Source: Novosphingobium sp. Fuku2-ISO-50
Lineage (GTDB): Bacteria > Pseudomonadota > Alphaproteobacteria > Sphingomonadales > Sphingomonadaceae
Direction: 5' to 3'
Assembly (NCBI RefSeq): GCF_001519055.1
Contig: NZ_KQ954285.1
Location: 448,678 to 512,677, forward strand
Length of the DNA: 64,000 nucleotides
Shown: piece after piece, positions 1-8,315 of the stretch
How the letters are laid out: each line of letters starts with the position of its first letter
Numbering within the stretch: the stretch's first letter is position 1
Program-made: the position numbers and the translations under genes
Notes under the pieces: model-generated
The model's input: the letters and a program-made list of their open reading frames with translations, nothing else
Database searches by the model: none
Told to the model about the DNA's origin: nothing

Positions 1-26
1 GCCGACGAAACCAGACGGACAGCCAT
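1..26 (-). CDS. 5' end of a gene running off the left edge (product unknown)
   Basis: An ATG on the minus strand at position 26 is preceded directly by a purine-rich GGGGAAGG. It lies downstream of a near-consensus promoter at 127-155. Only eight codons (MAVRLVSS) are in the window, so no product can be named. The strong promoter and long structured leader would suit a highly expressed or translationally controlled gene, such as a translation-apparatus gene, but that is a guess. Confidence 0.3.
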
Positions 27-126
27 CCTTCCCCGTTTTTGATTCGGGGAGGAGCGTGTCCGTCTATGTTGGCGACCGCAGTAGCAAAAGGCCGGAAAAA
101 CCGGCGCCACCGCTGCGGTGAGGTGG
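27..126 (-). promoter_or_regulatory. structured 5' leader of the left-edge gene
   Basis: About 100 nt separate the minus-strand promoter from the ATG at 26, and the leader is full of inverted repeats. CACCGC-T-GCGGTG lies at 108-120. GCCGG/CCGGC (91-105) is followed on the minus strand by CTTTT, which resembles a terminator. An 8-bp perfect repeat (GACGGACA at 14-21, TGTCCGTC at 57-64) encloses a second stem, CCCCG/CGGGG (31-49). The last structure spans the purine-rich start region and the ATG, so it could mask translation initiation. It matches no riboswitch class I recognise. Confidence 0.45.
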
Positions 127-155
127 CATATATGGGGGGTGTGCCGACCGGTCAA
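127..155 (-). promoter_or_regulatory. sigma70-type promoter, minus strand
   Basis: Read on the minus strand there is TTGACC at 155-150, a 17-bp spacer, and TATATG at 132-127. Both boxes are close to TTGACA and TATAAT and the spacing is ideal. It would drive the gene leaving the window at the left edge. Confidence 0.6.
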
Positions 156-173
156 CGACAAATTGCATTTTTT

Positions 174-201
174 TTGTAACACCACGCCAAGCCATTATAA
201 A
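174..201 (+). promoter_or_regulatory. candidate promoter for the glycan gene cluster
   Basis: TTGTAA (174-179), a 16-bp spacer and TATAAA (196-201) lie in a short AT-rich stretch between the divergent left-edge promoter and the first glycosyltransferase. A start near 209 would give a leader of about 185 nt before the ATG at 394. I see no convincing gene in that leader. Confidence 0.4.
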
Positions 202-393
202 AATTCATGTTTTCACCCCTGAAGGAGGCCCAGAAGCCCCTTTGCCAGACCTCTGGACGATTCTCCCGGCGCGAATCCGCTTGCCTGCCCCCGCCCCATC
301 CGACAGGCAGCACCTGTCACGCTTTGTTTACCGTGAGTGCCTTAGATACCGGGCCTTATCAGAGCCTCGCTGGACGCCTCTTTCGGATCAGAC

Positions 394-1434
394 ATGCAGC
401 ATTCCGTTCCCAGCATCAGCGTGGCCATGAGCGTCTATAATGGCGAACGCTTTCTCGCCGGGGCGATAGAGAGCGTCCTTGAACAGACCTTTGCCGATTT
501 CGAATTCCTGATCCTCGATGACGGATCGCGCGATGCGACGCGCGCGATCGTGGCCCATTATGCCGGGCATGACCCGCGCATTCGCCTGATCGCCCGCGAA
601 AACCGCGGCCTGGTCGCCAGCCTGAACGAATTGCTCGCCGTGTCGCGCGCGCCGCTGATCGCGCGGATGGATGCCGATGACCTTTGCCTGCCCGAGCGCT
701 TTGCGCACCAGATCGCCTTTCTGGACGACCATCCCGAAATCGGCGTGCTGGGAAGCTGGACCGACGATATTGACGAGACCGATGCTCCTTATCGGGTCGA
801 TGCCCCGGACCACCCGATCGATCATGAGGGGTTTCTCGCCGCGATCGACGCCGGCCATCCTTTACTGTGCCATCCGGCGGTGATGTTCCGCCGCGAGCTT
901 GTCCTGTCGGTCGGAGGCTATCACCCGGCGTTTCGCCATTGCGAAGATCTCGATCTCTGGCTGCGGCTTGCCTCGGTCACGCGCGTGGCCAACCTGCCCG
1001 AGCGACTGCTGCGCTATCGCCATTACAGCCAGCAAGTGTCGAGCCGCCATGCCACCGAACAGCAGATCAACGCTGCCGTATCGCGCATCGCCTATGCCGA
1101 GCGCCTGGCGGGGCGGGCCGATCCGACCTCGACACTGTCGGTGATGCCGCCCATCGACAATCTCGATGCGCTGTTCGGTCAGACCGGCGTCGCGCAAGAG
1201 GTGCGCGCTCGCGTTGCGCCGGGCTTGCTCTATTCGCGGGCCGGGCTTGGCGATGCCGGCTTTGACATTGTGTGCCGCTATATCCGCGAAGGCGGATGCT
1301 GCGCCGGTCTATGGCGCACGGTCGCGCGACTGGTGCTGTTCGGCTATCCCTTGCGTGCGTTGCGCCTCGCCATGGTACTGGCCACGCATAACACATCCGG
1401 CAGACCTGCCGCCCGCACGCTTGCCACGGTATGA
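394..1434 (+). CDS. glycosyltransferase family 2 (GT-A)
   Basis: 346-residue inverting glycosyltransferase, expected to move a sugar from a nucleotide-sugar donor onto a growing surface glycan at the inner face of the cytoplasmic membrane. The GT-A fold starts at once: PSISVAMSVYNGERFL (residues 6-21), the ILDDGS donor-binding motif (about 40-45) and the metal-binding RMDADD (91-96). Later there is an acceptor-side stretch with HPAVMFRRELV and CEDLDLWLR. There is no membrane domain. The gene overlaps the next one (flippase) in an ATGATGA junction, so the two are probably translated together. Substrate cannot be read from sequence. Confidence 0.9.
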   Translation: MQHSVPSISVAMSVYNGERFLAGAIESVLEQTFADFEFLILDDGSRDATRAIVAHYAGHDPRIRLIARENRGLVASLNELLAVSRAPLIARMDADDLCLPERFAHQIAFLDDHPEIGVLGSWTDDIDETDAPYRVDAPDHPIDHEGFLAAIDAGHPLLCHPAVMFRRELVLSVGGYHPAFRHCEDLDLWLRLASVTRVANLPERLLRYRHYSQQVSSRHATEQQINAAVSRIAYAERLAGRADPTSTLSVMPPIDNLDALFGQTGVAQEVRARVAPGLLYSRAGLGDAGFDIVCRYIREGGCCAGLWRTVARLVLFGYPLRALRLAMVLATHNTSGRPAARTLATV

Positions 1435-2960
1435 TGACCGATACCCCGGATGACATCGGCAGCCATGCGCCCGGCCGCGAAGCTGCCGCGATGAGCGTGC
1501 GCGGCGCCGCTGTCTGGGCCATGGCCGGGCAATATCTGGCTTTCGCGATCCAGTTCATTGCCTCGGTGGTGATTTCCCGCTTCTTTCTCACCCCGGGCGA
1601 AGTCGGGCTGTTCTCGATCGGGCTTGCGACCGCGATGATCGTCGCCGTGCTTCAGGATTTCGGCCTGTCGCGCTATATTTCCGGGCTTACCGTGCTCGAT
1701 CATCACGAGATTGCGCGCTGCGGATCGGTGGCGATCCTGTTTTCGCTGCTGATCGCCGCAATCGTCGCGGCGACCGCGCTGCCGATGGCGGCGACGTATC
1801 ACGAGGCACGCCTGATCCCGATTCTGCTGATCCTTGCAGGCAGTTATCTGTTTGTGCCCCTGTCGGTCGTGCCGATGGCGCTGATGGCGCGGGCGATGCA
1901 ATTTCGCGGCCTGTTTGCCGTCAACGTCGGCGCGGCGCTCGCCCAAGGGGGCGTTGCCGTCGCGCTGGCGGCGGCGGGCTATTCCTCGTTTGCGCTGGCC
2001 TGGGCGACCGTCGCAGCGGCAGCCACGCGCGGAATCGTGGCGCAGATCATGCAACCGAGCTGGCCCCGCCGCATGCGGTTTGACGGGATCGGTCAGGTCC
2101 TGGGCTTCGGCGCGCGCACCAGCGTGCTCTATCTGACCGGCGCACTGGGCACGCGAACGCCCGACTTGATCGTGGGCAAGGCGCTGGGGATCACTGCGGT
2201 CGGGCTCTACAGCCGGGCCGTCAGCCTGTCCGATCAGTTCCGCATGCTGATCTCGGGCGCGATCGGCAGCGTATTCTTTCCCGCCTTTGCCCGCATCCGC
2301 GACAGGGGTGAGCCGCTGGGACCGGCGTACTTGCGGGTCTGCGCCGGGTATTCGGGCGTGGTCTGGCCGGGCATGGCGGGGCTGGCGATGGCTTCGGAGC
2401 CGATTATCCGCCTGCTCTATGGCCCCGCCTGGCTGCGCACCGCGCCCTTGCTCGCCATGATCGCGCTGACCGAAATCATGCTCGTCGCGCTGCCGCTGGT
2501 CAGCGATCTGCCGATTCTGGCGGGCAAGCTCAACCAGTTGCTGGCGCGCAACCTGATCGATACTGCGATGTCGGTCTTGCTGCTGGCTATCGGTTGCCGT
2601 TGGGGTGTCGAAGGGGCGGCGGGATCGCGACTGGTCTATGCGCTGTTCTGGTTTGCGCTCTATTTCCGGTTCATGCACCGCATTGTCGGATTCGATCTGG
2701 GCGGTCTGATGATGATCTATCTGCGCAGCGGGCTTGCCAGTCTGGCGGCGCTGTTGCCGCTGGCGCTGACGTATGCGTTCTGGGCACCGCCGGAAGCGAT
2801 CACGTTTGCGCAACTGGCGCTGGCTTCGGCTATCGGCGTTGTCTGCTGGCTGATTTCGCTGGTGCTGCTGCGTCACCCCGCGCTCGGCGAAATTCTCGGG
2901 ATGGCAGCGGCTGTGCCGATGATCGATCGCTGCATCCCGGCCCGGTTTCGCACCGCCTGA
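1431..2960 (+). CDS. lipopolysaccharide/oligosaccharide flippase (Wzx/MOP superfamily)
   Basis: 509-residue polytopic membrane protein with roughly 12-14 hydrophobic segments along its whole length after a 25-residue cytoplasmic head. The N-terminal half, with the FFLTPGEVGLFSIG turn, is typical of the polysaccharide biosynthesis (Wzx/PST) family. These proteins flip undecaprenyl-linked oligosaccharides across the inner membrane. The start overlaps the upstream glycosyltransferase stop and the stop overlaps the next start (TGATG), giving a three-gene translationally coupled unit. The family assignment is firm; the exported glycan is unknown. Confidence 0.88.
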   Translation: MMTDTPDDIGSHAPGREAAAMSVRGAAVWAMAGQYLAFAIQFIASVVISRFFLTPGEVGLFSIGLATAMIVAVLQDFGLSRYISGLTVLDHHEIARCGSVAILFSLLIAAIVAATALPMAATYHEARLIPILLILAGSYLFVPLSVVPMALMARAMQFRGLFAVNVGAALAQGGVAVALAAAGYSSFALAWATVAAAATRGIVAQIMQPSWPRRMRFDGIGQVLGFGARTSVLYLTGALGTRTPDLIVGKALGITAVGLYSRAVSLSDQFRMLISGAIGSVFFPAFARIRDRGEPLGPAYLRVCAGYSGVVWPGMAGLAMASEPIIRLLYGPAWLRTAPLLAMIALTEIMLVALPLVSDLPILAGKLNQLLARNLIDTAMSVLLLAIGCRWGVEGAAGSRLVYALFWFALYFRFMHRIVGFDLGGLMMIYLRSGLASLAALLPLALTYAFWAPPEAITFAQLALASAIGVVCWLISLVLLRHPALGEILGMAAAVPMIDRCIPARFRTA

Positions 2961-4126
2961 TGCCTGACGCCGACACCGCGATCCGCCTGTCGAGCGCGCT
3001 GATCGACCCGGCCAGCGGGCTTCGCCGCGAAAGCCCGCGCCCGGCAGACATGCGCAATGCGGCCTATGATGCCCGGTTCGACTGGGACACGCTGTTCTAC
3101 GATTGTTATCGCGTCGGCCCTCATATCGTGTTGCAGGGGCCGCCTTATCGCAATCTGCTGGCCCCGCTGCTCGCTTCGGCGCCCTTGGCAGGCGCGATGC
3201 GCCGCTGGTTTGGCCGCCCGCGCTCGATCGCGCGGGACAAGCGCGGCGAAATCTGGCTGCGCAGCGATGCGCAAGAGCTGACCATCGCCGGACCGATCGG
3301 TACCTATCATCTTGCCGTTCAGCCCGACCTGTCGCCGCTGTTTGCCGGTCGCCGCGTGATCCATACGCTGTCAAAGGACAATGCGCCCCGCTGGATCCAT
3401 GACTGGGCGCGCTTTTATCAGGCCGAGCATGGTGCGGACGCCGCGCTGATCCATGACAACGGCTCGACCGCCTATAGCGCCGCCGAGCTTGAAGCGGGGC
3501 TGCGCGCGGCCTTTCCCGACATGGTCATCCGCGTCGTGTCCTGGCCATTTCGCTATGGGCCGCAAGGGGGCCTGGCCGGCGCAGTCGATGGGCGCGAAAC
3601 GCCGTGGGATTCGGACTATTGCCAGACCGGATCGCTGCAACATGCCCGCCTGCGCTTTTTACGCGCGGCCCGCAGCGTGCTCAATGTCGACATCGACGAG
3701 CTCGTGCTGTCGGCGCGCGGACGCTCGATCTTTGCCGCGACCGAGCAAAGCCGACACGGGTTCATCAAGTTTCAAGGATGCTGGATCAGCGGCGCCTCGC
3801 CCGCCCCGGTGCGCCATGAAACCTGTCGCCACGCCGATTTCATTCTTCGCGACTGTGGCGAAATGCGCACCTGCCCGCCGAAATGGTGCGTGGTTCCGGC
3901 GCGCGGCGATCCCTTTCGTACCAGTTGGTCGGTGCACAACGTATTCGGATCGCGCCACAACCGGCGGGTGGATGACGAATTCACCTATCGCCACATCACG
4001 CCGATTTCGAACAGCTGGAAAGAAGATCGCGGCGTCGACGGACGCTTCGATCCCGCCGATTTTGCCGAAGACGCCGATCTCAAGGCCGCCTTTGCCCGCG
4101 CCGGGCTCGCCCGATCGGCCGCCTGA
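2960..4126 (+). CDS. GT92/DUF23-like glycosyltransferase
   Basis: 388-residue soluble protein, start chosen at the ATG overlapping the flippase stop by one base. The central region resembles glycosyltransferase family 92: WIHDWARFYQAEHGAD (about 145-160), then an LIHDNGST motif (163-170), a WPF strand (195-197), and NVDIDELV near 242-249, where D244, D246 and E247 would be the metal-binding DxD-type residues. Downstream FIKFQGCWI and the His/Asn-rich FRTSWSVHNVFG region fit the same fold. It is the last gene of the glycan cluster, so it probably adds a sugar to the exported chain. The family call rests on motif pattern only. Confidence 0.65.
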   Translation: MPDADTAIRLSSALIDPASGLRRESPRPADMRNAAYDARFDWDTLFYDCYRVGPHIVLQGPPYRNLLAPLLASAPLAGAMRRWFGRPRSIARDKRGEIWLRSDAQELTIAGPIGTYHLAVQPDLSPLFAGRRVIHTLSKDNAPRWIHDWARFYQAEHGADAALIHDNGSTAYSAAELEAGLRAAFPDMVIRVVSWPFRYGPQGGLAGAVDGRETPWDSDYCQTGSLQHARLRFLRAARSVLNVDIDELVLSARGRSIFAATEQSRHGFIKFQGCWISGASPAPVRHETCRHADFILRDCGEMRTCPPKWCVVPARGDPFRTSWSVHNVFGSRHNRRVDDEFTYRHITPISNSWKEDRGVDGRFDPADFAEDADLKAAFARAGLARSAA

Positions 4127-4206
4127 CCCGGATCTGCCGCCCTCACAAAGAGATTGGTGGCCCCGGCACCGACATGAGCATACACTCTGCGTCAGGAGAG
4201 AATGCC

Positions 4207-5223
4207 ATGCGAATGCATGCCACCATGATGCGTGCGGCGCTTGCCGGTGCGGTGCTGAGTGCGGCCCCGTCGCCTGTCGGCGCAATCGATCCTGCGTCGA
4301 TCGCAACCGCCGCCCTGCCCGCGCAGACGCCCGATGCGGCGCGCCCATTTGCCGCCGGAGCCGCCGCGATGCGCGATCCTGCTGCGGCCGCAAGCGACGA
4401 TGTCCTTCGTCTCGGCCAGGATGGTCATGATCGCATGACCGTGGCGGTCGAAGTCACCAACGAAGCCGGTCTGCACAGCCCCTTTGCCTTTCTGGTCGAC
4501 ACCGGGGCAGAGCGCACCATCGTTGCACGCACGGTGACAACGGCGCTGGGTCTCGCCCCCAATGGGCGCGGGCGACTGGTCGGCGTGGCCGGTTTGCGCG
4601 ATGTCGACATGGTGACGCTGGCCTCGCTCGCGCTCGGTCGGCGAAACCTCTATGATCTGGCCTCGCCCGTGCTCGATGCCGACGCGATCGGCGCCGACGG
4701 GATCATCGGGCTCGATGGCTTGCAAGGGCAACGGATCGTGCTCGATTTCGATCGCAACCGGCTCCTGCTCGGCGATGCCCGGACGCTGGGCGGCGACCGG
4801 GGCTATGACATCGTCGTCCAGGCCCGGCGCAAAAGCGGGCAACTGATCCTGACCGACGCACTGGTCGACGGGGTACGCACCGCGATCGTCATCGACACCG
4901 GGTCCGACACGTCGATCGGCAATCGCGCGCTGGAGCAGGCGCTGGCCCGCAATCATGCCCGCGAAACCGTGCAACTGCTGTCGGTCACCGGGCAACAGGC
5001 GACCGCCGATGTGGGCATGGCGCGCGCGCTGACGCTCGGCGGGATGACGCTTGCCAACACGCAAATCGCTTTTACCGACGCGCCGCCGTTCGACCGGCTG
5101 GGGCTGCGGCGGCGTCCGGCGCTACTGCTCGGCATGGCGCAATTGCGGCTGTTTCACCGCGTGGCGATCGATTTTGCGGCGCGCCGCATCCTGTTCGCCG
5201 TGCCCGGTCCGCCCCCGGGCTGA
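4207..5223 (+). CDS. secreted/periplasmic protein with two retropepsin-like aspartyl protease domains
   Basis: 338 residues. I chose the ATG at 4207 because a CAGGAGAG ribosome-binding site ends 6 nt before it; an in-frame ATG at 4174 lacks one. Residues 1-26 look like a Sec signal peptide. Two DTG triads are visible, AFLVDTGAERTIV (D98) and AIVIDTGSDTSIG (D230), each followed by the hydrophobic segments of a retroviral-type protease lobe (GIIGLD near 165-170, LLLGMAQL near the C-terminus). Retropepsins need two DTG lobes to form one active site, so this chain may fold as an intramolecular pair. The substrate is unknown. Confidence 0.8.
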   Translation: MRMHATMMRAALAGAVLSAAPSPVGAIDPASIATAALPAQTPDAARPFAAGAAAMRDPAAAASDDVLRLGQDGHDRMTVAVEVTNEAGLHSPFAFLVDTGAERTIVARTVTTALGLAPNGRGRLVGVAGLRDVDMVTLASLALGRRNLYDLASPVLDADAIGADGIIGLDGLQGQRIVLDFDRNRLLLGDARTLGGDRGYDIVVQARRKSGQLILTDALVDGVRTAIVIDTGSDTSIGNRALEQALARNHARETVQLLSVTGQQATADVGMARALTLGGMTLANTQIAFTDAPPFDRLGLRRRPALLLGMAQLRLFHRVAIDFAARRILFAVPGPPPG

Positions 5224-5291
5224 GCCACAGAACGCAGAACTGCCCCCCTGCACCACTGGCACTTCGCAGGAAAATCCCTATTTCAGGGACG

Positions 5292-7121
5292 ATGCCACCC
5301 GAAACACCCCAATCCTCGGCCCGCCCGCCCCGTCATGACGGCTGGCGCACGCTGCAACGGTTCCTTCCCTATCTCTGGCCGCGCGACAATCCCGCGCTGC
5401 GCTGGCGGATCGTGGTCGCCTGTATCCTGATTCTGGTTTCGACCGGGATTCAGCTGGCGTTGCCCTATGCGCTGAAATGGGCGGTCGACGCGATGAACGT
5501 GTCGGGGCCCCGCGCCTTGCGTTTGGTCATGCTGACCGTTCTGGCCTATGCCGCCGGGCGCTTTGCCGCGGTGGCGTTCGACAATGTGCGCAATATCGTG
5601 TTCGAGCGCGTGGGGCAGGACGCCACGCGCAAGCTGGCGGAGCATGTCTTTGCCCGGCTGCACCGACTGTCGATGCGCTTTCACCTCGCCCGGCGCACCG
5701 GCGAAGTGACCAAAGTCATCGAACGCGGGACCAAGAGCATCGATACGATGCTCTATTTCATGCTGTTCAACATCGCACCGACGATCCTGCAGCTGGTGGT
5801 CGTCGCCGTGATTTTCTGGATCAGTTTCGGCTGGGGGCTGGTGGCGGCAACGGCGCTGGCGGTCGTGGCCTATATCTGGGTAACGCGCGCCATCACCGAC
5901 TGGCGCACGCAATTGCGCGAACAGATGAACCGGCTCGACGGGCAGGCGCTGTCGCGCGCGGTCGATTCGCTGCTCAATTACGAGACGGTGAAATATTTCG
6001 GCGCAGAGCGGCGCGAAGAGGCGCGCTATGCCGCCGCGACGAGCGCTTATGCCGATGCCGCCGTGCAAAGCGAAAACAGCCTCGGCCTGCTCAACATCGC
6101 GCAAGCGCTGGTGGTCAATCTGCTGATGGCGGGCGCGTTGGCCTATACCGTGGTCGGCTGGTGGCATGGCATTTATACGGCGGGTCAGCTGGTCTTCGTG
6201 CAGACCTATCTGACCCAGTTGTTCCGTCCGCTCGACATGCTCGGCATGGTCTATCGCACCATTCGCCAGGGGCTGACCGACATGGCCGAAATGTTCCGCC
6301 TGATCGATACCGAAGTCGAAGTCGCCGATGTGCCGGGCGCGCCCGCGCTGGCGGTCAAACGCGCGAGCGTGGTGTTTGACAATGTGGTGTTCGGCTATGA
6401 TCCGGATCGCACGATCCTTCATGGCCTGTCGTTCGAAGTGCCCGCAGGCAGCCGCGTGGCGATTGTCGGGCCGTCGGGCGCGGGCAAGTCGACCATCGGG
6501 CGGCTGATGTTCCGCTTTTACGACCCGCAATCCGGGCGCATCCTGATCGACGGGCAGGACATCGCGCGCGTGACGCAGGCGTCCTTGCGCGCCGCGATCG
6601 GCATCGTGCCGCAGGATTCGGTGCTGTTCAACGACACCATCGGCTATAACATCGCCTATGGTCGCGAAGGCGCCGGCCCGGACGAAGTCGAAGCCGCCGT
6701 GCGCGGCGCGGCGATTGCCGATTTCATCGCGCGCCTGCCCCACGGGCTCGCTACCGAAGTCGGCGAACGCGGGCTGAAGCTGTCGGGCGGGGAAAAACAG
6801 CGCGTGGCGATTGCCCGCACGCTGGTCAAAAACCCGCCGATCATCCTGTTCGACGAAGCGACCAGCGCGCTCGACACCCGCACCGAACAGGACATCCTGA
6901 GCACGCTGCGCGCGGTCGCGGCCAGCCGCACGACGATCTCGATCGCGCACCGGCTGTCGACGATCGTCGATTCGGACACGATTCTGGTGATCGAGCAGGG
7001 CCGCCTTGCCGAACAGGGCAGCCATGCCGACTTGTTGCGCCAGGATGGGCTCTATGCCGAAATGTGGGCGCGTCAGGCCGCCGAAAGCAGCGAGGAAGAC
7101 CTGGCCGAAGCGGCGCAGTAA
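5292..7121 (+). CDS. Atm1/HMT1-type ABC exporter, fused permease and ATPase
   Basis: 609-residue half-transporter. Residues about 40-330 hold six transmembrane helices of the type I exporter fold. The nucleotide-binding domain follows, with Walker A GPSGAGKST (about 393-401), Q-loop PQDSVLFNDT, signature LSGGEKQRVAIAR (about 497) and Walker B IILFDEATSALD (about 518), then the H-loop IAHRLST. Conserved features of the heavy-metal/glutathione-conjugate exporter group (YFGAERREEARY, the long extended N-terminus) point to the Atm1/HMT1/ABCB7 branch. That branch exports glutathione-linked sulfur or metal species. It would work as a homodimer. The gene stands alone. Confidence 0.9.
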   Translation: MPPETPQSSARPPRHDGWRTLQRFLPYLWPRDNPALRWRIVVACILILVSTGIQLALPYALKWAVDAMNVSGPRALRLVMLTVLAYAAGRFAAVAFDNVRNIVFERVGQDATRKLAEHVFARLHRLSMRFHLARRTGEVTKVIERGTKSIDTMLYFMLFNIAPTILQLVVVAVIFWISFGWGLVAATALAVVAYIWVTRAITDWRTQLREQMNRLDGQALSRAVDSLLNYETVKYFGAERREEARYAAATSAYADAAVQSENSLGLLNIAQALVVNLLMAGALAYTVVGWWHGIYTAGQLVFVQTYLTQLFRPLDMLGMVYRTIRQGLTDMAEMFRLIDTEVEVADVPGAPALAVKRASVVFDNVVFGYDPDRTILHGLSFEVPAGSRVAIVGPSGAGKSTIGRLMFRFYDPQSGRILIDGQDIARVTQASLRAAIGIVPQDSVLFNDTIGYNIAYGREGAGPDEVEAAVRGAAIADFIARLPHGLATEVGERGLKLSGGEKQRVAIARTLVKNPPIILFDEATSALDTRTEQDILSTLRAVAASRTTISIAHRLSTIVDSDTILVIEQGRLAEQGSHADLLRQDGLYAEMWARQAAESSEEDLAEAAQ

Positions 7122-7303
7122 ATCAGGATTTGGGCAAATTCGCGCCTTGACCAAGTGTGCCGCCATCGATCTGCGAGGCGGCTCCCCTCATCGCTAGACC
7201 CGAGGTTTTGTAATGGGCTCCATCGATCCGGAATGAAACGTGATTGCACTTGTAAGCTTAGTTGCTAATGTCAACGAGCGATCCAAGGCTCGCAGGTCAT
7301 GCT

Positions 7304-7320
7304 GGGTTAACGCTTAACCC
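7304..7320. promoter_or_regulatory. palindrome before the small ORF/DUF2335 pair (possible operator)
   Basis: GGGTTAA-CGC-TTAACCC is a perfect 7-bp inverted repeat ending 13 nt before the ATG at 7334. TATCAT at 7322-7327 could be a -10 box right after it, placing the repeat where a repressor would act. Neither neighbouring protein is an obvious DNA-binding protein, so the regulator is unknown. Confidence 0.35.
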
Positions 7321-7333
7321 GTATCATGTTGGG

Positions 7334-7564
7334 ATGAAAAAATTGTCCAAAAAGCTTTGGCTTGTTACCCATCATGGCAAAGCGGCCACCATGCTGTCTG
7401 GTGCTGCGATGATCACGCTTGATCAGCACGCTCGTGCCGCGTTCGCTGGTTTTATCTCCAAGGGCACCAAAAGGGATATGGCCGCACTGCGAGGCGACTA
7501 TTTGAAGGCACTGGGAAAGGTTCACATTGACCATGAACGAAGAGAGCGAGAATCAATCGACTGA
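7334..7564 (+). CDS. small hypothetical protein upstream of a DUF2335 gene
   Basis: 76-residue basic protein beginning MKKLSKKLWLVTHHG. I prefer this ATG to the one at 7262 because it follows a palindrome and possible -10 box; the upstream extension is poorly protein-like. The middle (MLSGAAMITLDQHARAAFAGFIS) is moderately hydrophobic but is not a clear membrane helix. The 3' end overlaps the DUF2335 start by 38 nt, suggesting coupled expression. It matches no family I know. The whole segment is less GC-rich than its surroundings, which hints at recent acquisition. Confidence 0.55.
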   Translation: MKKLSKKLWLVTHHGKAATMLSGAAMITLDQHARAAFAGFISKGTKRDMAALRGDYLKALGKVHIDHERRERESID

Positions 7565-8048
7565 CCCAGAGCAGGAAATATCTTTTCCCCCAGCAGTTGC
7601 CGATTCCGGTGAGAACCTTGCGGAAATTTTGGAGAAAGTACCCGAAGCCCAGCGTACGGAAATAATGCGCATTGTGGCACAAAGCGAAAGTCATTCAGGC
7701 TGGCTCCCAAGCCCAAAATATCTTGCCGAATACGAAGCCATATTGCCTGGGCTTGCCGAACGGATTGTCGCAATGCCCGAGCGCGAACAATCGCATAGGC
7801 ACCGTGTCATCGAAAATCTGGTCAAAGATGATCGCGATTTAAAAGCACGCGGACAAATATTTGCAATGGCCGCACTTGTACTACTCCTCTCCACTTCAAT
7901 TTACCTAATAAAACTCGGCCAATTCGCATGGGGAGGTCGCATTGCAATATTTGGAATTGCTGGAGTCGTTGGTATATTCGTCACCGGAAAATGGGTAGAC
8001 AGCAAAATCTCCAAATCGACCCTCACGGATCACGATGAGGATGATTAA
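7527..8048 (+). CDS. DUF2335 membrane protein
   Basis: 173 residues. A TTG at 7527 has a well-spaced GGAAAGG site (6 nt), while the ATG at 7533 is conventional; either is possible. An acidic head is followed by the conserved core of DUF2335: SGWLPSPKYLAEYEAILPGLAERIVAMPEREQSHRHRVIE in spirit, read here at residues about 57-97. Two transmembrane helices follow (about 110-128 and 135-153) and then a charged tail rich in Asp. The family is described only as a predicted membrane protein of unknown function. The gene has low GC for this chromosome and is paired with the small ORF before it. Confidence 0.8.
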   Translation: MTMNEESENQSTDPEQEISFPPAVADSGENLAEILEKVPEAQRTEIMRIVAQSESHSGWLPSPKYLAEYEAILPGLAERIVAMPEREQSHRHRVIENLVKDDRDLKARGQIFAMAALVLLLSTSIYLIKLGQFAWGGRIAIFGIAGVVGIFVTGKWVDSKISKSTLTDHDEDD

Positions 8049-8102
8049 GTACTTTGGGCCCCTGGAATATTCTCATCTGGAAAATTAAACACCTCTTCAA
8101 AC

Positions 8103-8306
8103 TCAACCCTTTAACACGTCGGCTTCGTGCCAGACGACCGCTTGGGCGACCTTGATGCAGTCCATGCCGCCGTCCCATGCCATCGACGGCGAACCATAGA
8201 GCCGCCAGCCTTGCGCGAGCGCCTCTGACACCCGCTCGCAAAAGGCGCGGTCGTCCTTGCCGGTCAGCAGGCGATAGATCGGGCGGTCGTCGGGGGTCTG
8301 GTGCAT
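8103..8306 (-). CDS. DUF1737 domain protein
   Basis: 67-residue protein made almost entirely of one DUF1737 domain: YRLLTGKDDRAFCERVSEALAQGWRLYGSPSMAWDG, then VAQAVVW. The function of this family is unknown. It begins 9 nt after the stop of the MFS gene on the same strand, so it is probably the distal gene of that transcript. The ribosome-binding site is weak. There is no signal peptide or membrane segment. Confidence 0.85.
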   Translation of the reverse strand: MHQTPDDRPIYRLLTGKDDRAFCERVSEALAQGWRLYGSPSMAWDGGMDCIKVAQAVVWHEADVLKG

Positions 8307-8315
8307 GGCCGGATG

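Noticed and set aside
207-440. A 77-aa frame upstream of the first glycosyltransferase
   Set aside because: It has no convincing family sequence and runs into the glycosyltransferase in another frame.
1344-3374. A 676-codon minus-strand frame opposite the flippase
   Set aside because: Composition is Arg/Gln/Asp-rich without domain, and it is antisense to a clear flippase.
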